Shown: positions 49,818-61,542 of the stretch, piece after piece | Layout of the letters: the number at the start of each line of letters is the position of its first letter | How positions within the stretch are numbered: the first letter of the stretch is position 1 | Source of the DNA: Luscinia megarhynchos | Taxonomy: Eukaryota > Chordata > Aves > Passeriformes > Turdidae | DNA length: 64,000 nucleotides | Direction: 5' to 3' | Assembly: GCA_034336665.1 (NCBI GenBank) | Contig: CM067592.1 | Location: 39,435,889 to 39,499,888, forward strand | Made by a program: the position numbers and the translations under genes | The notes under the pieces: generated by a model | The model's database searches: none | The model's input: only the letters and a program-made list of their open reading frames with translations | What the model was told of the DNA's origin: nothing

Positions 49818-52800
49818 AGAGGCTTGACAAAATCTCTACCTTGGTTTTACTACTAAGGCATCAACAGCATGACTTGTGCTATGATCATATCTAACCAGCA
49901 CTAGATATTCTTCACACTGAATTGAGTTTCTGCTTCCATGAACCATATTATCATGCAAATCAAGACAAGGTATTTCTCGAGCAGTTTTCTTACCCATTTT
50001 TCCTTTTCTAGTAATAATCCTTACAAAGAATTAGGGCCTTGTTTTGCAATATATGTCAGAAAATTCAACTTGTCTTTCTCTAGGTTGCTATGTAAACAGT
50101 AGAAACAAAAACAACATATTCTCACTCCTGTCTTTGTGTTTCTCTATCCTCTGTGATTTGTGGTACATCAACACCTACAGTGTAAGACATGATAAGCAGG
50201 CAAGTTTGAGGCAAATGTACCTTGATAATAATATTACTTTGAAAACCAGGAGTTTGCTTGACTTGTAAGTTTATAGACCCAAATCATGTCTGGAAGACAG
50301 GACATGTCTTCTGATGGCACAGAACATCAGTTCAAGCCATGGCACACTTTACTTACATGTTAGCCCTAAACCCAAATGTTTTAATGTTACCCATCTAAAC
50401 AGACATTTTACTTAGTCTGTAACATTGACATTTGGTTACCAGAAACATGTTGTATTCTGTCTCTTACTGGTTCAGATGTCTTTTTCACATATTGAGACAT
50501 ATTTCAATCTTTCCTGAACGGGAGATACAGTTAGAACTTGGGAATTCACATAATCTCCTCCTCAAGCCTTGGAATATCAAGTGGTTTTCATAATACCCCA
50601 GCTCCAGAAGTCAATATAAACATATCTAAAATGATACTTCAAATCCTTAGGATTAGGCTAGAGTTGAAAAACGCAACTTCTGATTTAAAATACAGAATGG
50701 CAAAAAAAGCATTCAAAACTCAAGTTTTTCCTTGATCTTTTCTTGAACTTTCAATATTTTCTTTGTCCTGATCAACGTTTTTTGAATCTTTACAACTGGC
50801 AAACATACTACTTTACAGCATCACTAATATTTTGAACGTGGGCTATATATAATTAGCCATCACAACTTCAGTATTTATCCTACCTTGTATGTGTAAGCAA
50901 AATGTGAGCCTTACAACGAAAAAATTCTCAGCTATGATGTACAGCTTTAGGTGATACTAAGTTTTGTTTCAAAAAAGTCCCAAGAGCTACTTCCACAACC
51001 TATTTTGATCATAAGATTATCAGACCAGAGTAGAAATGTGAATTATTCATTGCAATCATAATGATTCAATGTAGAAGGTAGTTAGGGGGACTGTCAGACC
51101 CCTTTATGGTATTTTGGGCCATAACCTATTCTGTGCTGTTTGTTCCTAGCATCTATGATTAAGATAGTGTCCTAGAAGCTGGAGGGTTGCAATTAAAGTG
51201 TATTGCACTTAGCAATCTTTAGCGGCATGTATTCCCCTAACGTTATTGCAAATTGCTGCATTAATTTCATTGCATCCCTCAAGGCTGTCCAACTAAGCAA
51301 GAAATTTCCTCTCTCAGCTGCAGAAATAAACTGTTCCTTTGCATGTTAAAAGTCAAAGGGATTCCCATCCCTCAGAAGAACCATAACAGAAGAAAGAAAG
51401 CAACAGCTGGAGTTACTGGCAGGGGTGGCCAGTTGCTCCCAGAGCCTTTAGTGTGAATGGTTGCACATTCCTCCACAGTCAAATGACTGTATACTCACTG
51501 TGCTAGGATGCTGCAAAAAAAAACCAAAAAAAACAAAACAAAACAAAAAAAAACAACAACAAAAAAAAGAATGCAGAAACATCACACATCAACACCTTCG
51601 TTTACTCAGCAGTTACACAGTTCACTACCGCCAAGCCGAGACACAACTTCCAAACGAAAAGATTGACATGATATAAAGAGAAGTAAACTGGAAGAAATGA
51701 AAATGAAATTTATTACTCCACCAATAATTCATAAAACATTCGTTTTTTGATGTGTCACAATACATCCCCTCTACATATTTTATATTTATAAATAAATCAA
51801 ACCTTGAACAAATTAATTACAGACATAATTGAAATAATACATTTACTTTCCTAATGGCTTTTCAGGTCAAGAAATTTAATTACTTTCCTACACACTGAAG
51901 AACAGAAGTTTGATAATCAGGAGTAAACACTCAATTCTAAACTCCTGTTATAGCTCTGGTTTACCAGGTAATGAAAACTTTTAATTTTGAGTCATCATTT
52001 TATGCATAAATCATTTCCTCATCTGCCCTTCTTCCAGAGATGCAACTTAGGGTTTAAAAGAACTAAATAAGAAAGATATTGATTTTTAAGTTGAAAACAG
52101 TGAAAGTCAGAATTTTAAGTGCTATAGGCATCAAGCCCTCTGATCTTTCCTTTTTATAAGCAGTTTCAATTGACAGAAAGAGAACATTAGTTGCTTGAGA
52201 AAAGACAATATCCATGGTCTAAACCCTTAAACATTGTGGTCAGATGTAAAACTGAAGGAAATGTTAAGACTGGGGGGATTTATATTTAGCTTGTTAGTTG
52301 ATTAACTGGGTGCATTTGATCACATATACATTGTGTATTTAATTGCAAAAACATGCAAGCAAACATAGATATGCACATATGCATATATAAAGGTATAAAG
52401 CTACTGCTTATTCTCCTGCCATTGGAATGGCACCAGAGCTCATTATTCTCAGATGTTGGCAGAAGATTATTGAAACTGATGTCCTCACTGTCCATCACTG
52501 ACAATGAGGAGAATATTTAATCTTGAACTACTATCAATATCAGTACTGCAATATTAGCTGCAGTACTGCAGCATCTTATGTTGGGGAAAAAGATTTGTAC
52601 TGTGTAATCTGTCCATCATAACATATCTGACAGCAAAGCCTAAATCTTATTAATGATGTTAGGTTGCTGTTTCTAGATCACAGAACCTAAACATGGATGA
52701 AAATTATGATAACATAAGACATTTAAATTTGATGTTGTGCAAAATTACAAATGAAGTAAACTCTTTTAAATTAAAGTATTTTATTTGCATCCTTAGCTGA

Positions 52801-55393
52801 AGCTTACAATCAACACTTAGCTGGAACAGAGAAATAAGAAAACAGAGAAATCATTTCTATGATTTTCCTAGCAGAAAAAATGAGTATCCATTATATTCCC
52901 TTGTGGAATGCAATATTTCATCTCGTGTGGCCAACAAATGTAAGTAAATATACATCTGCCTGTCATTTTTGTGTAGAATTATTGCATTTTTATTTGCAGT
53001 ACAAAACACAGTTTAAAATCAACAGCTCTGTGCTGGGTACAAAGTTGATTTAAAATAATTCTGAGGGTCAAATCAGAGAGTGTAGCAGGGGGAGAGCATT
53101 TTATACTTTATGGCTTTTATTTCCAAATATCCTTCATTAGTATGACTTCTTTAGTAGGCAGGAAAAGTCAAATATGATTCCTTCAGATGCTACTCAGCTT
53201 CACTCTGTTATAAGGAGTCACTTTATTCGTCACATGAGAGGACTAAAAATCACAATATCCTCTGAAAACCTGGCTGTACTGTGTCTTTATTACATTACAA
53301 TACAGTTCTGTTCTTGTAACACAGAACATGGGTCATTAATCAAATCCTAGGGTTTTCTCTTGGACAGTCATATGAGCTTGTGAATTCCATCTGTATTACA
53401 AATAATAAGATTTGTTTAACCAGTAGACCTCTGTTTAATCAAATTGTCCACCCTCTGCAGTATTGGTTCTGGCATACTATAACATTATAATTACTTTTAA
53501 TGAATTTTCTATTTCATGGAGGAAGGATAAGGAGTTTGATTTTAAAAATCCATTGCATGGTTTATCTCACACTGCTAATTGCTGTTTAGGAAGGAACTAT
53601 GATAAGATGATTCACTGATGGAAAGAAACATTGCAAAATTAGGCAACATCAATTAGTACAGTAAAAAGTAAATGTCATGAAAGAAATTAAAATACAAACC
53701 TTACATCTACCTTGTTGCACCAGGAGACATTATTACAATATGAAGAGGGCATTTTTTGTCAAATCAGAGGAATATGTATAAATTATCCAGGAAGAGGAGA
53801 TTACATAAAGCTATCACTGTGATAGAATGGCCTTTTTAAGCTAAAAAATGTGAGCTTCTGTCAAAAAAATATATATACTATGAAATTAAAATCTCAGGCC
53901 ATAAGTAATAGAAACAAACTAGAAACAAATTCACAAATAAGACAAAATTATAAGCTGAGTGATGGGACACATATACAAAGGCTGCACCAATATTACTTGT
54001 GGATTTACTAGCCCACCTGCCTCTGAAGATTTGTCTCTTCAACTCAATTGCATTAATGTGAATCAGGCTTTAGAAAAGGAATTGATATTAAGCTGCCAAA
54101 AAAAGATTCAAAACAATGAAACCATTACAGAAATCTAAGTACATTTAAAATAAAAGTCTAACTAACAATATGCCCCCAAAATCCTACCTAGAACACTGCC
54201 TCTTTCAAGTATTACAATGAAAGGAAAGAAATGGATGGTCTTTTCTTCCAGCATGTTAAAGAAGCAGATAATTTAAGTCTGAAAAGGTTACTATACACTT
54301 CTGATCCTCTGCTGCCTTTGTATTCTGTGTACTGCAATGTCTGGATGATTCTATGGTGTGGTAAGTCTGTGTTTAAGAGCCAAACCAAGCTAGCACTTCC
54401 ATCAAAGTTCAGTGATATTACAAAAAAGCTATGCATATTACAACTGACATATCCCTGCAGGTTTTCAGATGTGTTTTATCAAAAGTGTGTTTCAGATATG
54501 TTTTATCCTAGGATGATAGGCTGGATTGCATCCAGAATAGGGGATATCCTCCAAATGTCTTCCAGCTTGTTCTTCTCCTCATTCAGCTGTTAGATATTCA
54601 TTACAGAGGGACATAACTGGTGTACAGATTGGAATCTGTGAGTGTAAACTGAGCATCAAATGAACATCCTAAAGTCTGGGAGGGTCTTCAGTGCCTAGAA
54701 AAGTTGTATTAACTTCTCATCTGAGAGGCAGAAAAGGAGGAGGTATAATCATTTTTTTGGGTTCAGGGAACTTTTTCTAAGAAAACTAGGAAAATAGGCT
54801 TGCAATATTTTTCTGATGCTGGTGTGTGATCTGTGCAGATCATAGCATCCTCATGTGTTGAAGATCATGAGATATTTTTAATTCCAGCATGGTCTTCAGC
54901 CCATAACACTGTAAAATCCCAGCAGATGGAGGACAGACTGGTCAGACTGCTTCTCTTGACAGACTGAGAAGGAGAAAAGTAGTACTGGTTTTCAGCTGAG
55001 CTTTAAAGGCTCTTTTTTTTGCATTCTGATTTATATGGCTTGTAGCTGTCTGTACAATTTGTGGATGTTCTCTTTTCCTAAAATTGCAGGCAGAAGACCT
55101 GTGAGAACAGTTTTAAAATGTGCAGCCTTCACAGGGTACTTACTCCTGTAAGCTGACTTAGCTCTACATAAAAAATGTCAAGTCACATCAAGTGCTCAGA
55201 TTTTGAAATAAGTCTTTTGATAAAGCATGTAGTTTCCAGTTAATTCTCTTAACTGGCTGGCATTTTAAATTTAAACATTTTAATTTTTCAAAGGAATATT
55301 GGCACAGAATTAAATATTAATTATTTTTCATTTGGAAGCATTCCTAAGGTTATCCTTTCTAATTCCATAATTAGGGGCAAGATAGAGACAGTG
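49818..55393. other. non-coding stretch, no gene seen
   Basis: The first 200 bases may be residual retroviral interior next to the polypurine tract. No gene domain is readable. An A-rich low-complexity run (AAAAC/AAC units) lies at about 51511-51570. The 120-codon plus frame at 54231-54593 has no recognisable domain. Nothing else was recognised. Confidence 0.5.
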
Positions 55394-55399
55394 AAAATC
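55394..55399. repeat. target-site duplication, left copy
   Basis: AAAATC immediately precedes the TG start of the solo LTR and is repeated exactly after its CA end at 55778-55783. Confidence 0.9.
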
Positions 55400-55532
55400 T
55401 GTGAAGGCTGGTGAGCCGACAGGACCCATGATGTCTCACTGCTCTTAGCAAATTGTTTGCATCCTGCTGGCTCTTCCCGCCTTGTTCCTCCCCTGCACCC
55501 TCAGCGATGCTCTCCCCTCCCCTGAGCTCCCC

Positions 55533-55540
55533 TATTTAAA
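55533..55540 (+). promoter_or_regulatory. LTR TATA-like box
   Basis: TATTTAAA in a C-rich context, upstream of AATAAA within the solo LTR. This is the likely U3 promoter element of the former provirus. Present activity is unknown. Confidence 0.6.
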
Positions 55541-55598
55541 CCCTCTCCCCCGACCCTGGTGGGAGTTTGTCGTCCCTGCCCCCTTCGAGGAGGACGCT

Positions 55599-55604
55599 AA
55601 TAAA
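55599..55604 (+). terminator. LTR polyadenylation signal
   Basis: AATAAA within the solo LTR, 66 bases after the start of the TATA-like box. It would form the R-region poly(A) signal of the original provirus. Confidence 0.7.
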
Positions 55605-55777
55605 CCTGTTCTTCGGAGCCCCACACGAGACTCCCGTCCCTTCCTTCGCTGGTCGCCGATCTCCAGAAGAGCTAAATCACTTTGGCCCGGGAGCGAGGAC
55701 GTTGCCTGTGCCACCAGGACATCCTTGAGACGCTTCTCTGGAAGGTTGTGGCACTCCACCACTGCCCCACCGCGACA

Positions 55778-55783
55778 AAAATC
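55778..55783. repeat. target-site duplication, right copy
   Basis: AAAATC, an exact match to 55394-55399. Confidence 0.9.
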
Positions 55784-57754
55784 AAATAGAAAAAAATGGA
55801 TACTCACATTACTATGCTGAGGCAATAAATATAGTATTTCAGTGAAAGAGAGAAATAGCTTTTTTCTATCCTTAATCATGCCAGGCACCTCTGGAGAGCC
55901 TTTATGAAGTCTGGTTCAACAGACAGAGAAACACACATTAAGTCTCAGAGAGCAAACCCTTGTACAAATCTTAATTCACTGTGAGCTCTTCAGATAAAGC
56001 AATTCATCCATAAAAATTCATAGCAGTTTTAGGAAATGTATTAGTGTGGGGAAACCACTTGAAATCAAAGTTTCCTGTAGTAAAAGTAAAGTAATATTAT
56101 ACTTAATTAATGCACTCTGCATCGAGTCCTTCCGTCTTGCCATTATTCATTTGGTGTGATGAATTACACTGCTTTTGTGAAGATGGTGATGTAGAAAATT
56201 TTGTCCCTGAAGAACAATGCGTGGTTAGCACATGTTAGTCAAACCTACATCCAGCACATTTAATGTGACTCATACCAATACTTTATTGTCTTGGTTATAG
56301 TAGTAAACATGATCTCTATCACTCACTCTTCCTAGACAAAACTGTGATGGTTGTTATGCAGCTCTTCCTCAATACTCTCAAAATAATTAAATAAATATAG
56401 CTATTAAATACAGTAAAGTCCTTCATCTCCTAGGAATTATACCTCTAACATTAACCTGTTTCTGTGGGTAACTCCAACCTAAATTGTACATTTTTCTCTT
56501 TAGCTATCTGTGGCACATACAGCCAGTGGCAGCCAGCTCACAGAAAGAGAATAACCCAACTCAATACAGTACAACACAATAGAAAGCTCTGCTGGGTTTC
56601 CCAGAAGCAGCCAGACAATGTGATTATATTGCTGCAATACCAAAACTAGTTCATTTTTCACTAACTTAGCTGTCTTTGAATTGTTTCACTTCGCTCATTG
56701 CAGACTGTGCAAGTTCTTCACAAAAAATCAATGCATACGTAGAGATGAATAATAATCAGATGTGGTGGAAATTGGTTTGCTGAACAACTGCCTCTTAGGA
56801 ATTCTTGACTAAACAGGATCAGTTGGCAGGGCATTTAACCTCATTTTTTGAGTTTCCTGTATAAAGCAGGGATAATGATAGAGTAGCTGTATAGTTTCCT
56901 TTCATTAATTATGCCAGAATGTTTTAAAATCTCACAGCAAAAAAATTGTTAGTAACATAGCGTATAATATATGACTCATCTCAGGGTCAGCTTAGGCTGT
57001 ATGAAGATTCAGCATAATTTTATGATCCATATGTAGCAAATTAATGGTGAGTGAAAGGAAAAAAATATTACTAGGATGAGCATCTTTTTTTGCCTTAATG
57101 TCGGAAATGTGAGTACTCTCTTCTGTAATTACTCTTATAGAAAAATCTATTAAGGAATTCTTCTGGTGTTGTATTTTCTTAGGATTTCATCAAGCTGATT
57201 TACAATCTACCTTTCAGCAAGATTCATAATATTATTTTATATCCAAACAGTAATTCAGATCTATCCATTTTAACAGACATTCAACTCAGACTATAAAGTT
57301 AATTAACTTTTACAATATTTAGAAATGAGTTTAGACATTCTCAGACCTTGGAATCAGAGACATTAGCCACGTCAAATGATTTTACAGGCAGTTTGGTTAA
57401 TAGGGCTATAATCTAGCCATAACAGCCTCTTTGGGCTTGGGCCAAGGTAAGCATTTTAAACATGCCTCCTTCCTCTGTCAATAGCTGACTCAGAACTTTA
57501 GAACAAAAAAAAAAGTATCTCTCAAACTTAGAGAAGAAAAGACATGACAGTGAAAATCTCCATTAATTTTGCAATGTCCTTGTACTTTTCTGTGACCTGG
57601 CAGGAAGATCTTACATTAAGAAACTTCTATCAACTTGAGAGACAGCCCTCTTTTCTGCATTAAAACCACATTACATATTTGACAGTAACTCCTAAATTAC
57701 TTAAGATGTCTGCTTCATTATTTGCTCTTTTCAGGTGTTAAATATAGCTATGAT
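55784..57754. other. non-coding stretch, no gene seen
   Basis: AT-rich with short frames only. No recognised repeat or gene. Confidence 0.55.
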
Positions 57755-58015
57755 AAAATATAAGGACAAGAGGTAGTAGGCACAAATTTAAACACCTTGA
57801 AATTACATCTGTAAAGGGAAAAACACTTTTACTGTGAGGGTGGTCAAACATGGCACAGCTTGTCCAGAGAGATTGTGGGGTCTTCCTTCTTGGAAGTATT
57901 CAAAGCCTGGTTCTACACATTCCTTGTCAAACAGTTATAGCTGTCCCTGCTTGAACAGATGGTTTGATTAGGTGACCTCAAGTGATGCCTTCTAACTTCA
58001 AATGATCCTCTGCTA
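57755..58015 (+). mobile_element. CR1: CR1 LINE 3' end (5'-truncated)
   Basis: AAATTACATCTGTAAAGGGA (about 57800), TACTGTGAGGGTGGTCAAAC (about 57831) and CACAGCTTGTCCAGAGAGAT follow the order of the sense CR1 3'UTR. The copy ends near CTTCTAACTTCAAATGATCC without clear terminal repeats. It is diverged and non-coding. Confidence 0.88.
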
Positions 58016-58189
58016 AAAAACAGGATTGGACTGATCTGATTTTAAAAACAAATGTGAAACTGTATTTTCAAATAGCCTGATAACAGGATGGGGGGAAATT
58101 AAGACTGAAACACAGAAGAAACACAGAAAATTTCTGTGTGCTTAAAGTCTCTGCTTTCAATTTAGCAATTTTTAGCAAACTCCCCTATG

Positions 58190-58815
58190 AAGCAGGCATA
58201 GCCACTAGGAATGGCCCTTGGGTTGGACACAGCTCTTTCTAGCTGACCCCAAAACAGACTCACCACTGACCAAAGCTAAGCCCATCAGTAACTCCAGAGG
58301 TACCTCTTTGATAAGATATGTAAGAAAGTGTACAAGATGCTGCATAGGAGCCGTGTAAGACAGAAGAAACACACAAGGTAAACAGTTCTGCAGACATCAA
58401 GCTCAGTGAAAAAGGAGAGGAAATGCCCAGACCCCGGAGGCTCCCCTGGTGAAGCAGGCTGTTCCCCGAGGCAAGAGGAGGACCCCACTCTGCAGCAGAT
58501 GGACATGCCCTGAAAAAAGCTGCAGTCTGTGGAGAGCCCACACTGGAGCTCCTGGCAGGACCTGCAGCCCTCTGAAGGGAGCCCATACAGGAGAAGTTTT
58601 CTGGCAGGAGCTGCTCTCTATGGGAATGCTGGGAGCAATCCATTCCTGAAGGACTGCAGCCCATCGGAAAAGACCCATGACACAGCAGCTCCTGAAAAAC
58701 TGCAGCTTGTGGGAGCACATACCCTGGAGAAGTTGGTGAAGAATTTTATCCTATGGGATCAATTTTGTTCATACACATCCAGCCCACCACCACCTCTCTT
58801 GTAACACAGAGGATG
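58190..58815 (+). mobile_element. endogenous retroviral LTR with about 45-bp internal modules, family C
   Basis: The element opens with TTGGGTTGGACACAGCTC near 58220 and a CTGACCAAAGCTAAGCCCAT block (58265). CTGCAG-anchored modules then start at 58520, 58562, 58611 (diverged), 58654 and 58700, spaced 42-49 bases apart. Each has text like GTGGGA..CCCA..CTGGAG. I recognise this block order from an LTR family common in birds. Boundaries are approximate and no target duplication was found. The 152-, 105-, 91- and 73-codon frames on both strands are products of this GC-rich repeat. Confidence 0.72.
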
Positions 58816-59212
58816 GAGTCAAAATTCATATAGTCCTTCCCACTCCCTCTTTCTGAGCTTCTGTGGCAGTGTAAAAGCAGTTCTGTGACTCCTTAGAGTT
58901 GAGCAAGAGAAACTTTTTAGTTTCCCATAAAAAGAACAAGCTCACAAAAAAAGCACCCTCTTCATGTATGGCTTTGGGTTTTTAAAAATATAAATACTTT
59001 TTACTTAGAAATGGAACCCAAGAAAGCATTTTCACAATCCACCAAAAGAGGATGAGGGATTTGCCACTGCTGCAGACCTATTCCTCCTGTCTTCATTTTG
59101 TTCACATGGTGCTAGGTAACCTTGAAACACTGACATCAAATGTTTATCAACAACGAAGATCACTCTTATTTAGTGGAAGAAGTTTCATAGGATTAACATC
59201 ATCACTACCTTT
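58816..59212. other. non-coding stretch, no gene seen
   Basis: Short interval between an LTR and a microsatellite. It may include a diverged LTR tail to about 58900. Nothing else was seen. Confidence 0.5.
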
Positions 59213-59306
59213 ATCTAATCTAATCTAATCTAATCTAATCTAATCTAATCTAATCTAATCTAATCTAATCTAATCTAATCTAATCTAATCTAATCTAATC
59301 TAATCT
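59213..59306. repeat. perfect (TAATC)n pentanucleotide array, about 19 copies
   Basis: The five-base unit TAATC repeats for 94 bases without interruption, with abrupt flanks. It is a second, unrelated pentanucleotide array in the same window. Confidence 0.97.
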
Positions 59307-60446
59307 GTTTTTAAATTTCACTAAATAAAAATACTTTTTTTATTCTGAATTAATATATATTTTTGATATTGTTATAAGATTTCTCTCAACATATTGGTAG
59401 TAGCATCTAAACTGCCTTTATTTTCCATGTATCTCAAAAGCATATCTTTACAAATATTTCAATTCATTTAGTAAAGCAAATTGTTCTGAGCTGCCAGTTT
59501 TGGACATTTCATAAGATCATAGGCACCCTTAGAAAATACAGTAAAAAATTTGAAAACCTACCTTTTTTTTTCTTCCATCTCAAATTTCAGGCAAAACAAG
59601 TCTATTTATGCTATGACTTATATATTGAAATTATATATGACATGCTGCAAGTCAGAATAATTTTTTTAAATGTCTTTTATATAAAGTAAAAATTTGGAAT
59701 TTGGGGGTTTTGCTGTTTTTCTTTCTTTTTCCACCCTAAAAATCTCTGACTCAGAAAGACAAGATTCAAAGAGTGAAAGAAAAAATACTTATGTAAGCTG
59801 AGCAATGAGATAGGAGTTCTCATTACCAAAAGCAAATACAGAACAAGTGTCTGGGGTTTTGGGGGGTTTTTTTGGTTTTTTTAAGGAAAAAAAAGTCACC
59901 ACTTTTTTTTTTTAAAAAAAAAAATCTTGAATTTGCTTGAATTTATTGTCTTATTATGCAATTGTGTTACAAATACCAGTAAGACTTAGAACTAAGATGT
60001 GCTAGCTGATATCCAAAAATGACAGTGAAATTACCAATATTTCCATTTCAAGTTGAGATACAGAAGTTGAGTCTGTTTATGCATCTATTATGCTCTCCTG
60101 CTTTTTGCATTTGTATACTTAAAATGTCACTCATATGAGTTTTCACAGGAAGCAGGTATTAAAAGGTAAAAAATTAATTAATTAATAACATTTTAATATG
60201 AGATACATGTATAACCAGTGCAGCTTTCAAAAGAGGACAAATTCTAAATTAAAATATTATTGTTTTTAATTGACAACATCCAGCTGAGAATTAATCTCAA
60301 CAGCCCTGAATTCTTTATTCTGTTAGTTCTTTAAATCTAGTTGTAATTGCTTTCTGAATATTGTTCTGTATCTCAGGCAATATAGAGAATCTATTTCAGC
60401 AGTGTCCTGTTAATCAGAAGGTCTTGTAAGAGTAACTCATTTATTC
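59307..60446. other. non-coding stretch, no gene seen
   Basis: AT-rich. It holds a G/T-run segment at about 59850-59885 and a T11A11 tract at 59903-59924, both described in the findings. No gene was seen. Confidence 0.55.
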
Positions 60447-60451
60447 CAGGG
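60447..60451. repeat. target-site duplication, left copy
   Basis: CAGGG immediately before the TG start of the solo LTR, repeated exactly at 60874-60878. Confidence 0.8.
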
Positions 60452-60873
60452 TGTTGTGGGTAACCCAAAATGCTACCATATTCCATATCTACCTAAATTG
60501 TTGCATTTGGAGCTCCAGCTGCCAGAGAGATAAGAGAGGAGGAAGAAGGCAGACACCATCTCCCCTTTATCTTTAGAGCCATGCCCTCAGCTGTGGAGAA
60601 CCATCTCTTGTGGGGAAGGGGGTTTCCCACCGTTTCAAGTCTTTCTTTATTCCCACGGGGTTCATGAGATTTGGCAATTTTGTTCCGTAGACGTTATTTA
60701 GTGTTATTTCTTGCCTGTTGCTGTTTTGCTCACTAGTAAACTGTTATTTTTTCACTTGTATATACTTGTATCTGCCTCTTATTGGTGAAATCTGTATGCA
60801 GAATGGTTAATATCATGGGGGAAGACAACTCATTCCTGAATGCCTATCTCTTAAATTGTCTCAAACCAAGACA
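60452..60873 (+). mobile_element. solo retroviral LTR with 5-bp target duplication, family D
   Basis: A 422-base element starts TGTTGTGGG and ends CAAACCAAGACA, flanked on both sides by CAGGG. The 3' part (CTAGTAAACTGTTATTTT near 60733, then a TTGTATCTGCC block and the CCAAGACA end) is a pattern I recognise from bird LTRs. AGTAAA at 60735-60740 is a possible variant poly(A) signal. No internal sequence or second LTR lies next to it, so it is a solo LTR. A 5-bp duplication is compatible with class III (ERVL-like) or some class I and II elements, so I leave the class open. Confidence 0.82.
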
Positions 60874-60878
60874 CAGGG
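60874..60878. repeat. target-site duplication, right copy
   Basis: CAGGG, an exact match to 60447-60451. Confidence 0.8.
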
Positions 60879-60971
60879 TGAAAATATACAGACACTAATT
60901 TTAAATTTGGACAGGTATTGATTGCTTAGCTATCCTCTGGGAGGCCCTGTCTTAGCCTATGCCCCGTGTAA

Positions 60972-61542
60972 AATGTACTGCAGCCAACAAGTCAAGGGAG
61001 GTGATTCTTCTCTCCACTCTGCCCTTGTGAGTGGAGGGCTGCATGCAGTTCTGGCCCCTCCAAAATAAAAATGGCATGGAACTCTTGGAGCGAGTCCAGA
61101 GGAGACCATGAAGTTGATAATGGGAATGGAGCACCTTCCCTATGAGGACAGGAAGGGGAATTTGGGACTGTTCACCCTGGAGCAGAGAAGGTTGCATGGA
61201 GACCTCATAGCCACATTCCAGTATCTGAAGGGGCCTGCAGGGAAGACTAAGAGGGATCCTTCTTCAGGAACTGTGGCAACAGGACGAGGGGGAATGGCTT
61301 CTAACTCTAAAGAGAGTAGGTATAGATTAAGTATAGATGTATATTAGGAAGAAAGTCTTCCTACCATGAGGCTGGTGAGGAACAGGTTGCCCAGAGGCAT
61401 GCGGATGCCCCATCCCTGGAAGTGTTCAAGGCCAGGCTGGACAAGGCTTTGAGCAACCTGGCGCTTCCTATCTGCTGCAGTAGGGTTAAAACTAGATTAT
61501 CTGTAAGACGCCTCCCAAGCCAAACCATTCCATGATTCTGTG
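60972..61542 (+). mobile_element. CR1: CR1 LINE 3' end with terminal repeats
   Basis: AAGTCAAGGGAGGTGATTCT (about 60990) begins the clear sense CR1 3' region. AGCACCTTCCCTATGAGGAC (about 61131) and GAACAGGTTGCCCAGAGGCA (about 61381) follow, then the end CCATTCCATGATTCTGTGAT with terminal ATTCTRTGAT-type repeats. It is 5'-truncated. Frames of 79-81 codons on both strands are shadows. It starts about 100 bases after the solo LTR. Confidence 0.93.

Larger units (their letters stand above)
55400..55777 (+). mobile_element. CpG-rich solo retroviral LTR with 6-bp target duplication
   Basis: A 378-base element starts TGTGAAGGCTGG and ends CGCGACA, flanked on both sides by AAAATC. It has a TATA-like TATTTAAA at 55533-55540 and AATAAA at 55599-55604. 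The 66-base spacing fits U3-R of a plus-strand LTR. It is much richer in G, C and CpG than its surroundings. There is no internal retroviral sequence or second LTR, so it is a solo LTR left by recombination between the two LTRs of a provirus. A 6-bp duplication is usual for class II (alpha/beta-like) retroviruses. The 112- and 118-codon frames on both strands are not genes. Confidence 0.93.

Noticed and set aside
55482..55888. 112- and 118-codon frames on opposite strands
   Set aside because: Both lie mostly within the GC-rich solo LTR, where stop codons are rare. They open on both strands and match no protein family I know.
58260..58804. Five overlapping 66-152 codon frames on both strands
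   Set aside because: They are created by the GC-rich modular LTR. Their repeated residue patterns follow the DNA modules, not a protein domain.
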